Assembly: GCA_023434425.1 (NCBI GenBank) | Contig: JAEYSS010000195.1 | Location: 1 to 13,782, forward strand | Length of the DNA stretch: 13,782 nucleotides | DNA from: Pseudomonadota bacterium | GTDB taxonomy: Bacteria; Pseudomonadota; Alphaproteobacteria; Ferrovibrionales; Ferrovibrionaceae | Reading direction: 5' to 3' | Part shown: positions 5,637-12,990 of the stretch, one piece after another | Layout: every line of letters starts with the position of its first letter | How positions within the stretch are numbered: position 1 is the stretch's first letter | Made by a program: the position numbers and the translations under genes | The notes under the pieces: model-generated | What the model saw: only the letters and a program-made list of their open reading frames with translations | The model's database searches: none | Told to the model about the DNA's origin: nothing

Positions 5637-8048
5637 ACCCTCGCGATCGCCCTCCTTTTCAGGCTCGACCACGGCGGGCTTGTTGAGATCGTCAACGTCG
5701 CTCCACTCAATTGGTTTCAATTCCGCGACCAGGGCGTGTTTCAGCACCTCCTCGCAGGTTGAAACCGGGACGATTTCGAGGCCCTTCTTCACGTTATCCG
5801 GGATCTCGACCAGATCCTTCTCATTGTCCTTCGGGATCAGCACCTTTTTGATACCGCCACGGTGGGCGGCCAGCAGCTTCTCCTTCAGGCCACCGATCGG
5901 CAGCACCCGGCCCCGCAGGGTGACCTCGCCGGTCATCGCCACGTCTTTGCGGACCGGCACGCCTGTCAGCACAGAGACGATCGAGGTGACCATCGCGATG
6001 CCGGCCGAGGGGCCGTCCTTCGGGGTGGCGCCTTCCGGCACGTGGACGTGGATGTCGCGCTTGTCGAAGATCGGCGGCTTCACGCCGAAGGCGACGGCAC
6101 GGGCCCGGACGTAAGAACGCGCGGCCTGCACCGACTCCTGCATCACCTCACCCAGCTTGCCGGTGATGGTCATGCGGCCTTTGCCGGGCAGCATCACCGC
6201 TTCGATGGTCAGCAACTCGCCGCCCACCTCGGTCCAGGCCAGGCCGGTGACGGTGCCGACCAGATCTTCCAGCTCGGCCTCGCCGTAGCGGTGGCGACGC
6301 ACGCCGGCATACTTGTCGAGATTCTTCGGCGTGACCTTGATCGACTTCACGCCCTTCGACAGGATTTCCTTCACCGCCTTGCGGGTCAGGTTGGCCAGCT
6401 CGCGCTCCAGCGAACGCACGCCGGCTTCGCGGGTGTAGTAGCGAACCAGGTCACGCAGCGCGTCGTCGGTGATCGCCCACTCGCCCTTCTTCAGGCCGGC
6501 AGCTTCGATCTGCTTCTCGATCAGGTGGCGCTTGCAGATTTCGATCTTCTCATCCTCGGTGTAGCCGGGGATGCGGATGATCTCCATGCGGTCCAGCAGC
6601 GGCTGCGGCATGCGCAGGCTGTTGGCGGTGCAGATAAACATCACGTCCGAGAGATCGTAGTCGACCTCGAGATAGTGATCGCTGAAGGTGCTGTTCTGCT
6701 CGGGGTCGAGCACTTCCAGCAGCGCGGAGGACGGATCGCCACGGAAGTCCTGCCCCATCTTGTCGATTTCATCGAACAGGAAGAGCGGATTGTTGGTCTT
6801 CGCCTTCTTCATCGACTGCACGACCTTGCCGGGCATCGAGCCGATATAGGTGCGGCGGTGACCGCGGATTTCGGCCTCGTCGCGCACGCCGCCAAGCGCC
6901 ATGCGGACATATTCACGACCGGTCGCCTTGGCGATCGACTTCGCGAGCGAGGTCTTGCCGACGCCCGGAGGACCGACGAGGCAAAGGATCGGACCCTTGA
7001 TCTTGGTTGCACGGGCCTGAACCGCGAGATACTCGATGATGCGTTCCTTGACCTTCTCCAGGCCGAAGTGATCCTGCTCGAGGATCTTCTCGGCGTTGAG
7101 GAGATTGGTCTTGATCTTCGACTTCTTGCCCCACGGAATGCCGAGCAGCCAGTCGAGGTAGTTGCGCACCACGGTCGCTTCGGCGGACATCGGGCTCATC
7201 TGCCGCAGCTTCTTCAGCTCGGCGTCAGCCTTTTCGCGCGCTTCCTTGGAAAGCTTGGTCTTGGAAATGCGCTCCTCGATTTCGGCCATCTCGTCGCGGC
7301 CGTCCTCGCTGTCGCCCAGTTCCTTCTGGATCGCCTTCATCTGTTCGTTGAGGTAGTACTCGCGCTGGGTCTTCTCCATCTGGCGCTTGACGCGCGAGCG
7401 GATGCGCTTTTCGACCTGAAGAACGGAGATCTCGCCTTCCATGAAGCCGAGCGCCTTTTCCAGGCGGGCCTTGACGCTGGTGGTTTCCAGCATCTCCTGC
7501 TTCTCGGTGATCTTGATTGCCAGGTGCGAAGCAACCGTATCGGCAAGCTTCGAATAGTCCTCGATCTGGCTGGCGGCGCCAACCACTTCGGGCGAGATCT
7601 TCTTGTTCAGCTTCACGTAGCTTTCGAACTCGGAAACCACGGAGCGGCTGAGCGCCTCGACCTCGACCGGATCGTCTTCCGGCTCGGAAAGGATGCGGGC
7701 GTTGGCTTCGTAAAATTCTTCGCGTTCGTTATAGCTTTCGATCTCCGCGCGGGCGCGGCCCTCGCCCAGAACCTTGACGGTACCGTCAGGGAGCTTGAGC
7801 AGCTGCAGAACGTTGGCAACCGTACCGACCTTGTAGATGTCGGCCGGAGCCGGATCGTCGTCGCTGGCATTGATCTGGGTCACCAGCATGATCTGCTTGT
7901 CCGAGCCCATCACTTCTTCGAGCGCGCGGATAGATTTTTCCCGCCCGACGAAGAGCGGTACGATCATGTGCGGGAAAACCACGATGTCGCGCAACGGCAA
8001 TACCGGATAGGCAGAGCTCTCAGTCGCAGCAGACACTTGCTTCGTCAT
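5622..8048 (-). CDS. lon: ATP-dependent Lon protease (LonA)
   Basis: A full-length 808-residue LonA, the homo-hexameric cytosolic AAA+ serine protease that degrades misfolded and selected regulatory proteins. The N-terminal substrate-binding domain starts at YPVLPLRDIVVFPHMIVPLF (14–33), with a long coiled-coil helix at about 190–280. The AAA+ module has Walker A GPPGVGKT (359–366), Walker B LFLFDEID (422–429) and a lid ending near 590. The protease domain carries Ser681 in DGPSAG and Lys724 in GGLKEKLLAA, 43 residues apart as in E. coli Lon. The ATG has AAGGA about 6 nt upstream. The C-terminal tail is acidic and longer than the core. Lon is commonly heat-inducible, but no convincing heat-shock promoter was found upstream. 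Nothing suggests damage. Confidence 0.99.
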   Translation of the reverse strand: MTKQVSAATESSAYPVLPLRDIVVFPHMIVPLFVGREKSIRALEEVMGSDKQIMLVTQINASDDDPAPADIYKVGTVANVLQLLKLPDGTVKVLGEGRARAEIESYNEREEFYEANARILSEPEDDPVEVEALSRSVVSEFESYVKLNKKISPEVVGAASQIEDYSKLADTVASHLAIKITEKQEMLETTSVKARLEKALGFMEGEISVLQVEKRIRSRVKRQMEKTQREYYLNEQMKAIQKELGDSEDGRDEMAEIEERISKTKLSKEAREKADAELKKLRQMSPMSAEATVVRNYLDWLLGIPWGKKSKIKTNLLNAEKILEQDHFGLEKVKERIIEYLAVQARATKIKGPILCLVGPPGVGKTSLAKSIAKATGREYVRMALGGVRDEAEIRGHRRTYIGSMPGKVVQSMKKAKTNNPLFLFDEIDKMGQDFRGDPSSALLEVLDPEQNSTFSDHYLEVDYDLSDVMFICTANSLRMPQPLLDRMEIIRIPGYTEDEKIEICKRHLIEKQIEAAGLKKGEWAITDDALRDLVRYYTREAGVRSLERELANLTRKAVKEILSKGVKSIKVTPKNLDKYAGVRRHRYGEAELEDLVGTVTGLAWTEVGGELLTIEAVMLPGKGRMTITGKLGEVMQESVQAARSYVRARAVAFGVKPPIFDKRDIHVHVPEGATPKDGPSAGIAMVTSIVSVLTGVPVRKDVAMTGEVTLRGRVLPIGGLKEKLLAAHRGGIKKVLIPKDNEKDLVEIPDNVKKGLEIVPVSTCEEVLKHALVAELKPIEWSDVDDLNKPAVVEPEKEGDREGVVKH

Positions 8049-8149
8049 ATCATTTCCTTTCCATCGCCCAGTTAGCGGGCTGCGTGCCGGCTTGCTTGGG
8101 CTGCCGGCAAATCAGTTCCCGATACAGGTGGAGTGTTGCGGTCAAGAAT

Positions 8150-8184
8150 TCAAGCCGTGGCGAGAGCGCTATCCCCCGGCTTGA
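8150..8184. promoter_or_regulatory. Inverted repeat in the lon upstream region
   Basis: TCAAGCCG (8150–8157) and CGGCTTGA (8177–8184) are a perfect 8-bp inverted repeat with a 19-nt spacer, about 100–135 nt upstream of the lon ATG. The arm nearer lon contains CTTGAA on the lon strand. It could be a two-half-site operator or an RNA stem; function is unknown. Confidence 0.35.
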
Positions 8185-8337
8185 GCTGACCTTCGCATTT
8201 CACTTGGGACTCGGGTGTACTCGTAAGCCAAAACACGATCCATCGCCTGTGGAATGACGCCGTGGCTGATTCGCAGGCATTCCCCATGCAAATCAGGCTG
8301 GCACCATCTTTACTTTCGTGCCGGCGTTACGCAACGG

Positions 8338-8376
8338 CCAAAAACAAAAAAGGGGCTTGCACGCGGCAAGCCCCTT
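8338..8376 (-). terminator. Intrinsic terminator of clpX
   Basis: A perfect 11-bp stem, AAGGGGCTTGC (8350–8360) with GCAAGCCCCTT (8366–8376), has a 5-nt loop. On the minus strand it is followed by TTTTTGTTTTT. It lies about 20 nt past the clpX stop and is the clearest terminator in the window. Confidence 0.95.
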
Positions 8377-8394
8377 CTCGTTCAGACATTGGGC

Positions 8395-9672
8395 TCAGGC
8401 CGAAACATTCGCCTTTTCTTCGTGGCGATCGGCATAGATGTAGAGCGGCCGCGATGTGCCACGGACCACTTCGTCGGAGATGACCACCTCCTGCACGCCT
8501 TCCAGCGTCGGAAGCTCGAACATGGTGTCGAGCAGGATCTTCTCCATGATCGAACGAAGGCCGCGGGCACCGGTCTTGCGCACGATCGCCTTGCGGGCGA
8601 TCTCGCGCAGCGCGTCCTCGTGGAAGGTCAGCTCGACGTCTTCCATCTCGAACAGGCGCTGGTACTGCTTGACGAGCGCGTTCTTCGGTTCCGACAGGAT
8701 CTGGATCAGCGCATCCTCGTCGAGGTCCTCGAGCGTCGCCAATACCGGCAGACGGCCGATGAATTCCGGGATCAGGCCGAACTTCACCAGATCTTCCGGC
8801 TCCAGTTCGCGCAGCACTTCGCCGACGCGGCGGTCATCCTGCGCCTTGACGGTCGCCGAGAAGCCGATCGAGGTCTTTTCGCCGCGCGCCGAGATGATCT
8901 TGTCGAGGCCGGCAAACGCACCGCCGCAGATGAACAGGATGTTGGTCGTATCCACCTGCAGGAATTCCTGCTGCGGATGCTTGCGACCGCCCTGCGGCGG
9001 AACGGAAGCGACCGTGCCTTCCATGATCTTCAGCAGCGCCTGCTGCACGCCCTCGCCCGACACATCGCGGGTGATCGAAGGGTTGTCGGACTTGCGCGAG
9101 ATCTTGTCGACCTCGTCGATATAGACGATGCCGCGCTGAGCGCGCTCGACGTTGTAGTCGGCCGCCTGGAGCAGCTTGAGAATGATGTTCTCGACGTCTT
9201 CACCGACATAACCGGCTTCGGTCAGCGTCGTGGCGTCGGCCATGGTGAACGGCACGTCGATGATGCGCGCAAGCGTCTGGGCAAGATAGGTCTTGCCGCA
9301 ACCGGTCGGGCCGACCAGCATGATGTTCGACTTCGCCAGTTCCACGTCACCGTTCTTGGAGGCGTGGGCAAGACGCTTGTAATGGTTGTGTACGGCAACC
9401 GACAGGATCTTCTTCGCCTGGCGCTGGCCGATGACATACTCATCCAGCACCTTGATGATGTCCTGCGGGGTCGGAACGCCGTCGCGCGACTTGACCATCG
9501 AGGATTTGTTTTCCTCGCGGATGATGTCCATGCACAACTCGACGCATTCATCGCAGATAAACACCGTCGGCCCGGCAATCAGCTTCCGAACTTCGTGCTG
9601 GCTCTTGCCGCAGAATGAACAATAAAGCGTGTTCTTCGAGTCGCCGCCGTTGCTGCCGCTGACTTTGCTCAT
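8395..9672 (-). CDS. clpX: ATP-dependent Clp protease, ATP-binding subunit ClpX
   Basis: A 425-residue ClpX, the AAA+ unfoldase that recognises tagged proteins and translocates them into ClpP. The N-terminal zinc-binding domain has Cys18, Cys21, Cys40 and Cys43. The AAA+ core has Walker A GPTGCGKT (121–128), pore loop GYVG (154–157), Walker B IVYIDE (182–187), the RKH loop (230–232), the IGF loop that docks onto ClpP (269–271) and the sensor-2 GAR (368–370). The start MSKVSGSNGG is preceded by AAGGA eight nt upstream and gives the usual length. An in-frame ATG at 9723 would add 17 residues unlike the family. clpP lies upstream on the same strand, 301 nt away, and a strong terminator follows. 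Confidence 0.99.
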   Translation of the reverse strand: MSKVSGSNGGDSKNTLYCSFCGKSQHEVRKLIAGPTVFICDECVELCMDIIREENKSSMVKSRDGVPTPQDIIKVLDEYVIGQRQAKKILSVAVHNHYKRLAHASKNGDVELAKSNIMLVGPTGCGKTYLAQTLARIIDVPFTMADATTLTEAGYVGEDVENIILKLLQAADYNVERAQRGIVYIDEVDKISRKSDNPSITRDVSGEGVQQALLKIMEGTVASVPPQGGRKHPQQEFLQVDTTNILFICGGAFAGLDKIISARGEKTSIGFSATVKAQDDRRVGEVLRELEPEDLVKFGLIPEFIGRLPVLATLEDLDEDALIQILSEPKNALVKQYQRLFEMEDVELTFHEDALREIARKAIVRKTGARGLRSIMEKILLDTMFELPTLEGVQEVVISDEVVRGTSRPLYIYADRHEEKANVSA

Positions 9673-9730
9673 ATCACTTTCCTTCCAGCACGCCGCGATC
9701 CCGTCGATTGGTTCGCGATCCATGTAAACT

Positions 9731-9775
9731 GCCCTGCACTGTGAAACCGCAAGAGGCCGTTTCAGATTACAGGGC
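9731..9775 (-). promoter_or_regulatory. Nested inverted repeat in the clpX upstream region
   Basis: GCCCTG (9731–9736) pairs with CAGGGC (9770–9775), and inside it TGAAAC (9742–9747) pairs with GTTTCA (9759–9764). Five-nt unpaired stretches are symmetric on both sides and the loop has 11 nt. It begins 58 nt before the clpX ATG. A weak sigma-70-like pair, TTGCGG (9747–9752) and TTTACA (9723–9728) 18 nt apart on the minus strand, overlaps it. It could therefore be an operator over a clpX promoter, or a leader RNA hairpin. Confidence 0.4.
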
Positions 9776-9795
9776 TTTCCAGGGCACTACACTAA

Positions 9796-9824
9796 CCGGA
9801 CCAGATTTCGCATCTGGCTTCCGG
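9796..9824. other. Hairpin in the clpP–clpX intergenic region
   Basis: CCGG (9796–9799) and CCAGAT (9801–9806) pair with ATCTGG (9812–9817) and CCGG (9821–9824) around a 5-nt loop, with a small asymmetric bulge. There is no T-tract on either side. Together with the nested repeat nearer clpX it is the main structure in this 301-nt gap; the rest shows no clear signal. Confidence 0.4.
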
Positions 9825-9952
9825 CGGCAACGAGAACCCCTCAGAAACCGAAGCTATGCCGAAATGCCCAGCACAGCCTTGATCGTTACTAATAGCGCGT
9901 TCCTCGCCATATTAAACCCCTCATTCGCGCAGAATTGGGATGGAAACATGGC

Positions 9953-9968
9953 GGGCGGAACGCCGCCC
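9953..9968 (-). terminator. Weak hairpin just after clpP
   Basis: GGGCGG (9953–9958) and CCGCCC (9963–9968) make a 6-bp GC stem with a 4-nt loop, 5 nt past the clpP stop. The minus strand then reads CCATGTTTCC, with no proper U-tract, so termination is probably partial and clpX may receive read-through. Confidence 0.3.
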
Positions 9969-9973
9969 CTGCC

Positions 9974-10609
9974 TTACTCTTCGGCTCCGACGCCCTCGAG
10001 TTCGACGCGCGAAGTGAACACCTTGTCGATCAGTCCCCAGTTCAGTGCCTCGTCGGCATCCATGAAATGGTCACGGTCGAGCGTCTGTTCAACCTCTTCG
10101 TAGGTCCGACCGCAATGCTTGACGTAGACTTCGTTGAGGCGGCGCTTCATCTTCAGGATGTCCCGGGCGTGACGCTCGATATCCGAAGCCTGGCCCTGGA
10201 AGCCGCCCGAAGGCTGGTGAACCATGATGCGGGCGTTCGGCGTGGCAAAGCGCATGTCCTTGTGGCCGGCAGCCAGCAGCAGCGAGCCCATCGAAGCGGC
10301 CTGACCGATGCAGAGCGTCGAGACAGCAGGCTTGATGAACTGCATGGTGTCGTAGATCGCCATACCCGCGGTAACGACGCCGCCGGGCGAATTGATGTAG
10401 AGCGCGATTTCCTTCTTCGGGTTCTCCGCCTCGAGGAAAAGCAGCTGCGCGCAAACCAGCGTCGCCATCGTATCTTCGACCGGGCCGGTCAGAAAGATGA
10501 TGCGTTCCTTCAGCAGGCGCGAAAAGATGTCGTAGGACCGTTCCCCGCGGTTGGTTTGCTCCACTACCATCGGCACCAGGGCCATGGCGGTATCAACTGG
10601 ATTTTTCAT
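9974..10609 (-). CDS. clpP: ATP-dependent Clp protease proteolytic subunit ClpP
   Basis: A 211-residue ClpP, the barrel-forming serine peptidase that degrades proteins delivered by ClpX. The catalytic triad is Ser106 (GQAASMGSLL), His131 (RIMVHQPSGG) and Asp180 (TLDRDHF), with the Ser–His and His–Asp spacing of the E. coli enzyme. YINSPGGVV (71–79) is the substrate-binding strand region. The N-terminal segment before about residue 15 is the short propeptide or axial-loop part. The ATG has AAGGA six nt upstream, and a candidate promoter lies about 70–100 nt upstream. In many proteobacteria tig (trigger factor) precedes clpP; here no tig is present, and a divergent P450 gene lies across a long intergenic block. 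Confidence 0.98.
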   Translation of the reverse strand: MKNPVDTAMALVPMVVEQTNRGERSYDIFSRLLKERIIFLTGPVEDTMATLVCAQLLFLEAENPKKEIALYINSPGGVVTAGMAIYDTMQFIKPAVSTLCIGQAASMGSLLLAAGHKDMRFATPNARIMVHQPSGGFQGQASDIERHARDILKMKRRLNEVYVKHCGRTYEEVEQTLDRDHFMDADEALNWGLIDKVFTSRVELEGVGAEE

Positions 10610-10680
10610 GTCCGTCCTTTGTCAAACTCTTTCCCAAACGGCACACCGCCCGAGGAATCAGATTGGAATTCGTTATCCCT

Positions 10681-10711
10681 TACATAGAGTGTGCCCGCCC
10701 ATGACTTCAAG
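10681..10711 (-). promoter_or_regulatory. Candidate clpP promoter, heat-shock-like
   Basis: On the minus strand CTTGAA (10706–10711) is followed after 17 nt by TCTATGT. This fits the alphaproteobacterial RpoH pattern (CTTG, spacer, CYTATNT) with one mismatch in the −10. The same bases can be read as sigma-70 TTGAAG–N18–TATGTA. Start of transcription near 10673 would give a leader of about 65 nt. Heat-shock control of clpP is common, which makes the reading plausible but not proven. Confidence 0.5.
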
Positions 10712-10842
10712 TCGAACACACTTATATCCTTAATCCCCGCAGCCTCTCCATAAGGATTAACACTTGTAGCGGCATTAGCGGATTCCCGGCCGGCGGGCAC
10801 GTGACCAGAGCCGGCTTTTGGGCTCGCCCACAGCTTTCCCCC

Positions 10843-10902
10843 GATTACGGTGAAAGAATGGTGAACGCGCTGCAATGCACCGTAATCTTTATGGCGCATT
10901 GC
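10843..10902. repeat. Two overlapping, mutually exclusive inverted repeats
   Basis: GATTACGGTG (10843–10852) is perfectly complementary to CACCGTAATC (10878–10887), with a 25-nt spacer. A second pair, GCAATGC (10872–10878) and GCATTGC (10896–10902), overlaps it at 10878, so both stems cannot form fully at once. They could be operator half-sites or alternative RNA folds. They lie 230–340 nt from either flanking gene start. Confidence 0.5.
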
Positions 10903-10997
10903 GTAGAGGGTGACTTTCAGGATATCCGGGTGGCGCCAGCCCCGGCCGGAACCGAAATACCCGATGAGATCGCAAACACGCCGGAAATGTCATCGAT

Positions 10998-11018
10998 ACT
11001 GTCGCAATTTGGGACAGT
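10998..11018. promoter_or_regulatory. Near-perfect 21-bp palindrome, candidate operator
   Basis: ACTGTC (10998–11003) and GACAGT (11013–11018) flank a centre that is itself palindromic (CAATTTG, 11005–11011), so 9 of 10 positions are symmetric around T11008. The size and symmetry are typical of a dimeric repressor or activator site. It lies 160 nt before the P450 start at 11180. A TGTAAT at 11037–11042 downstream could be a −10 element, which would put the palindrome over the −35 region. The cognate regulator is not in the window. Confidence 0.5.
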
Positions 11019-11179
11019 CCCGTGCCAGGAGAGTGTTGTAATGGCTTGACGCCCTGCTCCGGGCTTCGACAACTTGCCGCGACCGCCCGCACAGCCCCTG
11101 TGGATCGGCCTTGCAGAGAAAACCCGCCCCCATCGAGAACCCTTTTCACCTCCGAGAAAATCCGCTAATCCTCTCGACC

Positions 11180-12424
11180 ATGAAGACACCCCCCTACCTG
11201 ACCATCGACGCCGATCGGCGCCACGTCTCCCTCGACGGCCGCAACCCGGAATTCTACGGAAATCCGAACGCCGCCTATGCGGCTCTGCACGCCCAGGCGC
11301 CGACATTCTATTGGGAAGAGCAAGGGCGGTGGTATTTCACCGGCTACGACCATGTGAACGCGCTGCTTCGTGACCGCCGCTTCGGCCGGCAGATCCTGCA
11401 TATCGCATCGCGCGAGGAGCTGGGACTGCCCGAGCCGGAGGAGCATCTGAAGAACTTCGATCTTGCCGAGGCTTACTCGCTGCTCGAGCTCGAGCCGCCG
11501 GAACACACGCGGCTGCGCACGCTGGTAAACCGCGCCTTCGTCTCGCGCCACATCGAGAAGATGAAGCCGGAAATCACCGCGCTCTGCCACCAGCTGATCG
11601 ACGGCTTCGATAAGAACGGCGAAGTCGAACTGCTCTCGGCCTTCGCCGACATTATCCCGGTAACGATGATCGCCCGGATGATCGGCATTCCCGACGAAAT
11701 GGGCCCGCAACTGCTGAAATGGTCGCACGCCTATGTGCGCATGTACATGTTTGCCCGGACCCGGGAGGACGAGTATCGCGCCGATCAGGCGGCGAAGGAA
11801 TTCGCGGACTACGTGAAGGGGCTGATCCGCGACCGGCGCGCCAATCCGCGCGACGACCTGCTCACCCACATGATCCATACCGAGCACAAGGGCCAGTACC
11901 TCACGGAAGACGAGCTGGTCTCGACGACCATCGTTCTGCTCAATGCCGGGCACGAGGCCACCGTGCACCAGATCGGCAATTCGGTGAAGGTGATCCTCGA
12001 AAGCGGCATCGCACCGGAAAAGCTGTTCGGTGACGAGGCGTCGACCGCAAAGACGGTGGAAGAGTCGCTTCGCATCTGCGCCCCGGTGCACATCTTCCAG
12101 CGTTGGGCGCTGGAACCGGTGGAAATCGACGGCATCAAGCTCGAGCGTGGTGACAAGGTCGGGCTCATCCTCGCCGCCGCCAATCTCGATCCGCTGAAGT
12201 TCACCTGCCCGATGACCTTCAACCCGGACCGCAACGAGGCGCCCAATCTTTCCTTCGGCGCTGGCATCCATTTCTGCATCGGCGCGCCGCTTGCCCGGCT
12301 GGAACTGAACATCGCACTGCCGATCCTGTTCGAGCGCCTGCCCGGACTGAGGATGGCTGCGACGCCGACGGTCAAGGATGTCTATCACTTCCATGGTCTG
12401 GACAGGCTGGACCTAGCCTGGTGA
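11180..12424 (+). CDS. Cytochrome P450
   Basis: A 414-residue soluble bacterial class I type P450, a heme monooxygenase that needs electrons from a ferredoxin and its reductase. Motifs from ATG 11180: EHTRLR (108–113, C-helix), the I-helix oxygen-activation motif AGHEAT (256–261), ExxR as Glu295–Arg298 (ESLR), and the heme loop FGAGIHFCIG (359–368) with Cys366 as the thiolate ligand. No membrane anchor is present. The I-helix has Glu-Ala-Thr, with Thr261 in the usual place. No Shine-Dalgarno precedes ATG 11180, nor the in-frame TTG 11111; the first residues fit the family better from 11180, and a leaderless transcript is possible. No ferredoxin or reductase gene adjoins it, and the substrate cannot be told. 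Base composition matches the neighbours. Confidence 0.95.
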   Translation: MKTPPYLTIDADRRHVSLDGRNPEFYGNPNAAYAALHAQAPTFYWEEQGRWYFTGYDHVNALLRDRRFGRQILHIASREELGLPEPEEHLKNFDLAEAYSLLELEPPEHTRLRTLVNRAFVSRHIEKMKPEITALCHQLIDGFDKNGEVELLSAFADIIPVTMIARMIGIPDEMGPQLLKWSHAYVRMYMFARTREDEYRADQAAKEFADYVKGLIRDRRANPRDDLLTHMIHTEHKGQYLTEDELVSTTIVLLNAGHEATVHQIGNSVKVILESGIAPEKLFGDEASTAKTVEESLRICAPVHIFQRWALEPVEIDGIKLERGDKVGLILAAANLDPLKFTCPMTFNPDRNEAPNLSFGAGIHFCIGAPLARLELNIALPILFERLPGLRMAATPTVKDVYHFHGLDRLDLAW

Positions 12425-12605
12425 TACCAGGGCATCGGCAGCACCTCCTCAAAGGGGATGCCATGCTGACGGTTTCGAGCGCTCCGACACCCCTCCGGGG
12501 CGCCGGATGCGAACGGCAGCGGCCAGCCGGCGCGGACAGACTGACTACTCAGTGTCGTGCTTGCTCCGCCCCCCCCGACCCCACGTCCAGAGTCACGACT
12601 AGGTG

Positions 12606-12950
12606 CTAAAGCCGGATGACGTAATCCTTGCGAGTCGTTTCAACCACTTCCCAGGTTCCGTTGAAGCCGGGCCTGAGGATCAACCGGTCTCCGGCCCTGA
12701 GATGGAACACCTCGCCTTCATCCGACGTCAGGATCGAGTGGCCCTCATGGACGTGGAAATATTCCCATTCGTCGTAGCTGACCCGCCATTTGCCGGGCGT
12801 CGATTCCCAGACACCGGCAAACAGGCCGCCATCGACATCTTCGATATTCCATGTCCGGTGCTCGGGATTGCCGGCGATGAGGCGGTCGGAGGCTGGCCCG
12901 CCGATTTCCGGCTCTATGCCTGTCAGGTCGAAACTGAGGTGACTGATCAT
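12606..12950 (-). CDS. Small cupin-domain protein (DUF861/Cupin_3-like)
   Basis: A 114-residue single-domain cupin resembling the Cupin_3 (DUF861) group, which includes the cupin part of ureidoglycine aminohydrolases and many proteins of unknown function. Visible family features are GVWESTPGKWRVSYDEWEYF, HVHEG (first cupin motif), LRAGDRLILRPGFNGTWEVV (second motif) and the ending ETTRKDYVIRL. Start 12950 was preferred because GGAG lies six nt upstream; an in-frame ATG at 12962 would add four residues (MEPP) and is directly flanked by a strong hairpin. It lies 49 nt downstream of metY on the same strand, so co-transcription is possible, but no shared pathway is evident. Whether it binds a metal or is an enzyme cannot be said. 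No clear terminator follows. Confidence 0.88.
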   Translation of the reverse strand: MISHLSFDLTGIEPEIGGPASDRLIAGNPEHRTWNIEDVDGGLFAGVWESTPGKWRVSYDEWEYFHVHEGHSILTSDEGEVFHLRAGDRLILRPGFNGTWEVVETTRKDYVIRL

Positions 12951-12962
12951 GGGCGGCTCCAT

Positions 12963-12990
12963 GCGCCATGGCCGCCCCCGGCCATGGCGC
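12963..12990 (-). other. Strong hairpin between metY and the cupin gene
   Basis: GCGCCATGGCCG (12963–12974) and CGGCCATGGCGC (12979–12990) form a perfect 12-bp GC-rich stem with a CCCC loop. It begins 9 nt after the metY stop. The minus strand then reads ATGGAGCCGCCC, so no U-tract follows. It ends at the upstream ATG of the cupin gene and about 8 nt before its Shine-Dalgarno GGAG. It may be a U-less terminator or an mRNA-stabilising or processing stem. Confidence 0.65.

Larger units (their letters stand above)
8049..8394 (-). other. lon–clpX intergenic region
   Basis: 346 nt without a gene. From the clpX side it contains the clpX terminator, about 160 nt with no recognisable signal, the inverted repeat described at 8150–8184, and the lon leader with its Shine-Dalgarno AAGGA. 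Heat-shock-like CTTGA elements occur on the minus strand (8149–8154 and 8141–8146), but neither has a −10 element at a usable distance. The lon promoter should lie here, because the terminator separates lon from clpX. Confidence 0.6.
10610..11179. other. clpP–P450 divergent intergenic region
   Basis: 570 nt without a convincing gene. From left to right it holds the clpP leader; the candidate clpP promoter (10681–10711); a repeated ATCCTTA/TAAGGAT motif (10726–10732 and 10751–10757) just upstream of that promoter; overlapping inverted repeats (10843–10902); a near-perfect 21-bp palindrome (10998–11018); and the P450 upstream region. Short open frames across it have no Shine-Dalgarno site and no recognisable product. 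Confidence 0.6.

Noticed and set aside
5862..8075. Long open frame on the plus strand opposite lon
   Set aside because: It mirrors the lon codons, is rich in His, Arg, Asp and Leu with no domain, and lon is certain.
8254..9618. Long open frame on the plus strand opposite clpX
   Set aside because: Antisense shadow of a conserved GC-rich gene, running over the clpX terminator.
10606..10899. 97-codon minus-strand frame upstream of clpP
   Set aside because: Runs through the candidate clpP promoter and into the clpP start; no ribosome site or family resemblance.
11001..11017. NifA or PpsR binding site reading of the palindrome
   Set aside because: The TGT to ACA spacing is 11, not the 10 or 12 those regulators need, and no matching genes are nearby.
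10801..11049. 82-codon plus-strand frame before the P450
   Set aside because: Spans the inverted repeats and the palindrome; GTG start without a ribosome site.
11165..12394. Long open frame on the minus strand opposite the P450
   Set aside because: Antisense shadow; the P450 motifs on the plus strand are unambiguous.
12421..12609. 62-codon frame from the GTG overlapping the P450 stop
   Set aside because: The stop/start overlap is suggestive, but the product is low in structure, includes an 8-C run (12569–12576) and resembles nothing I know.
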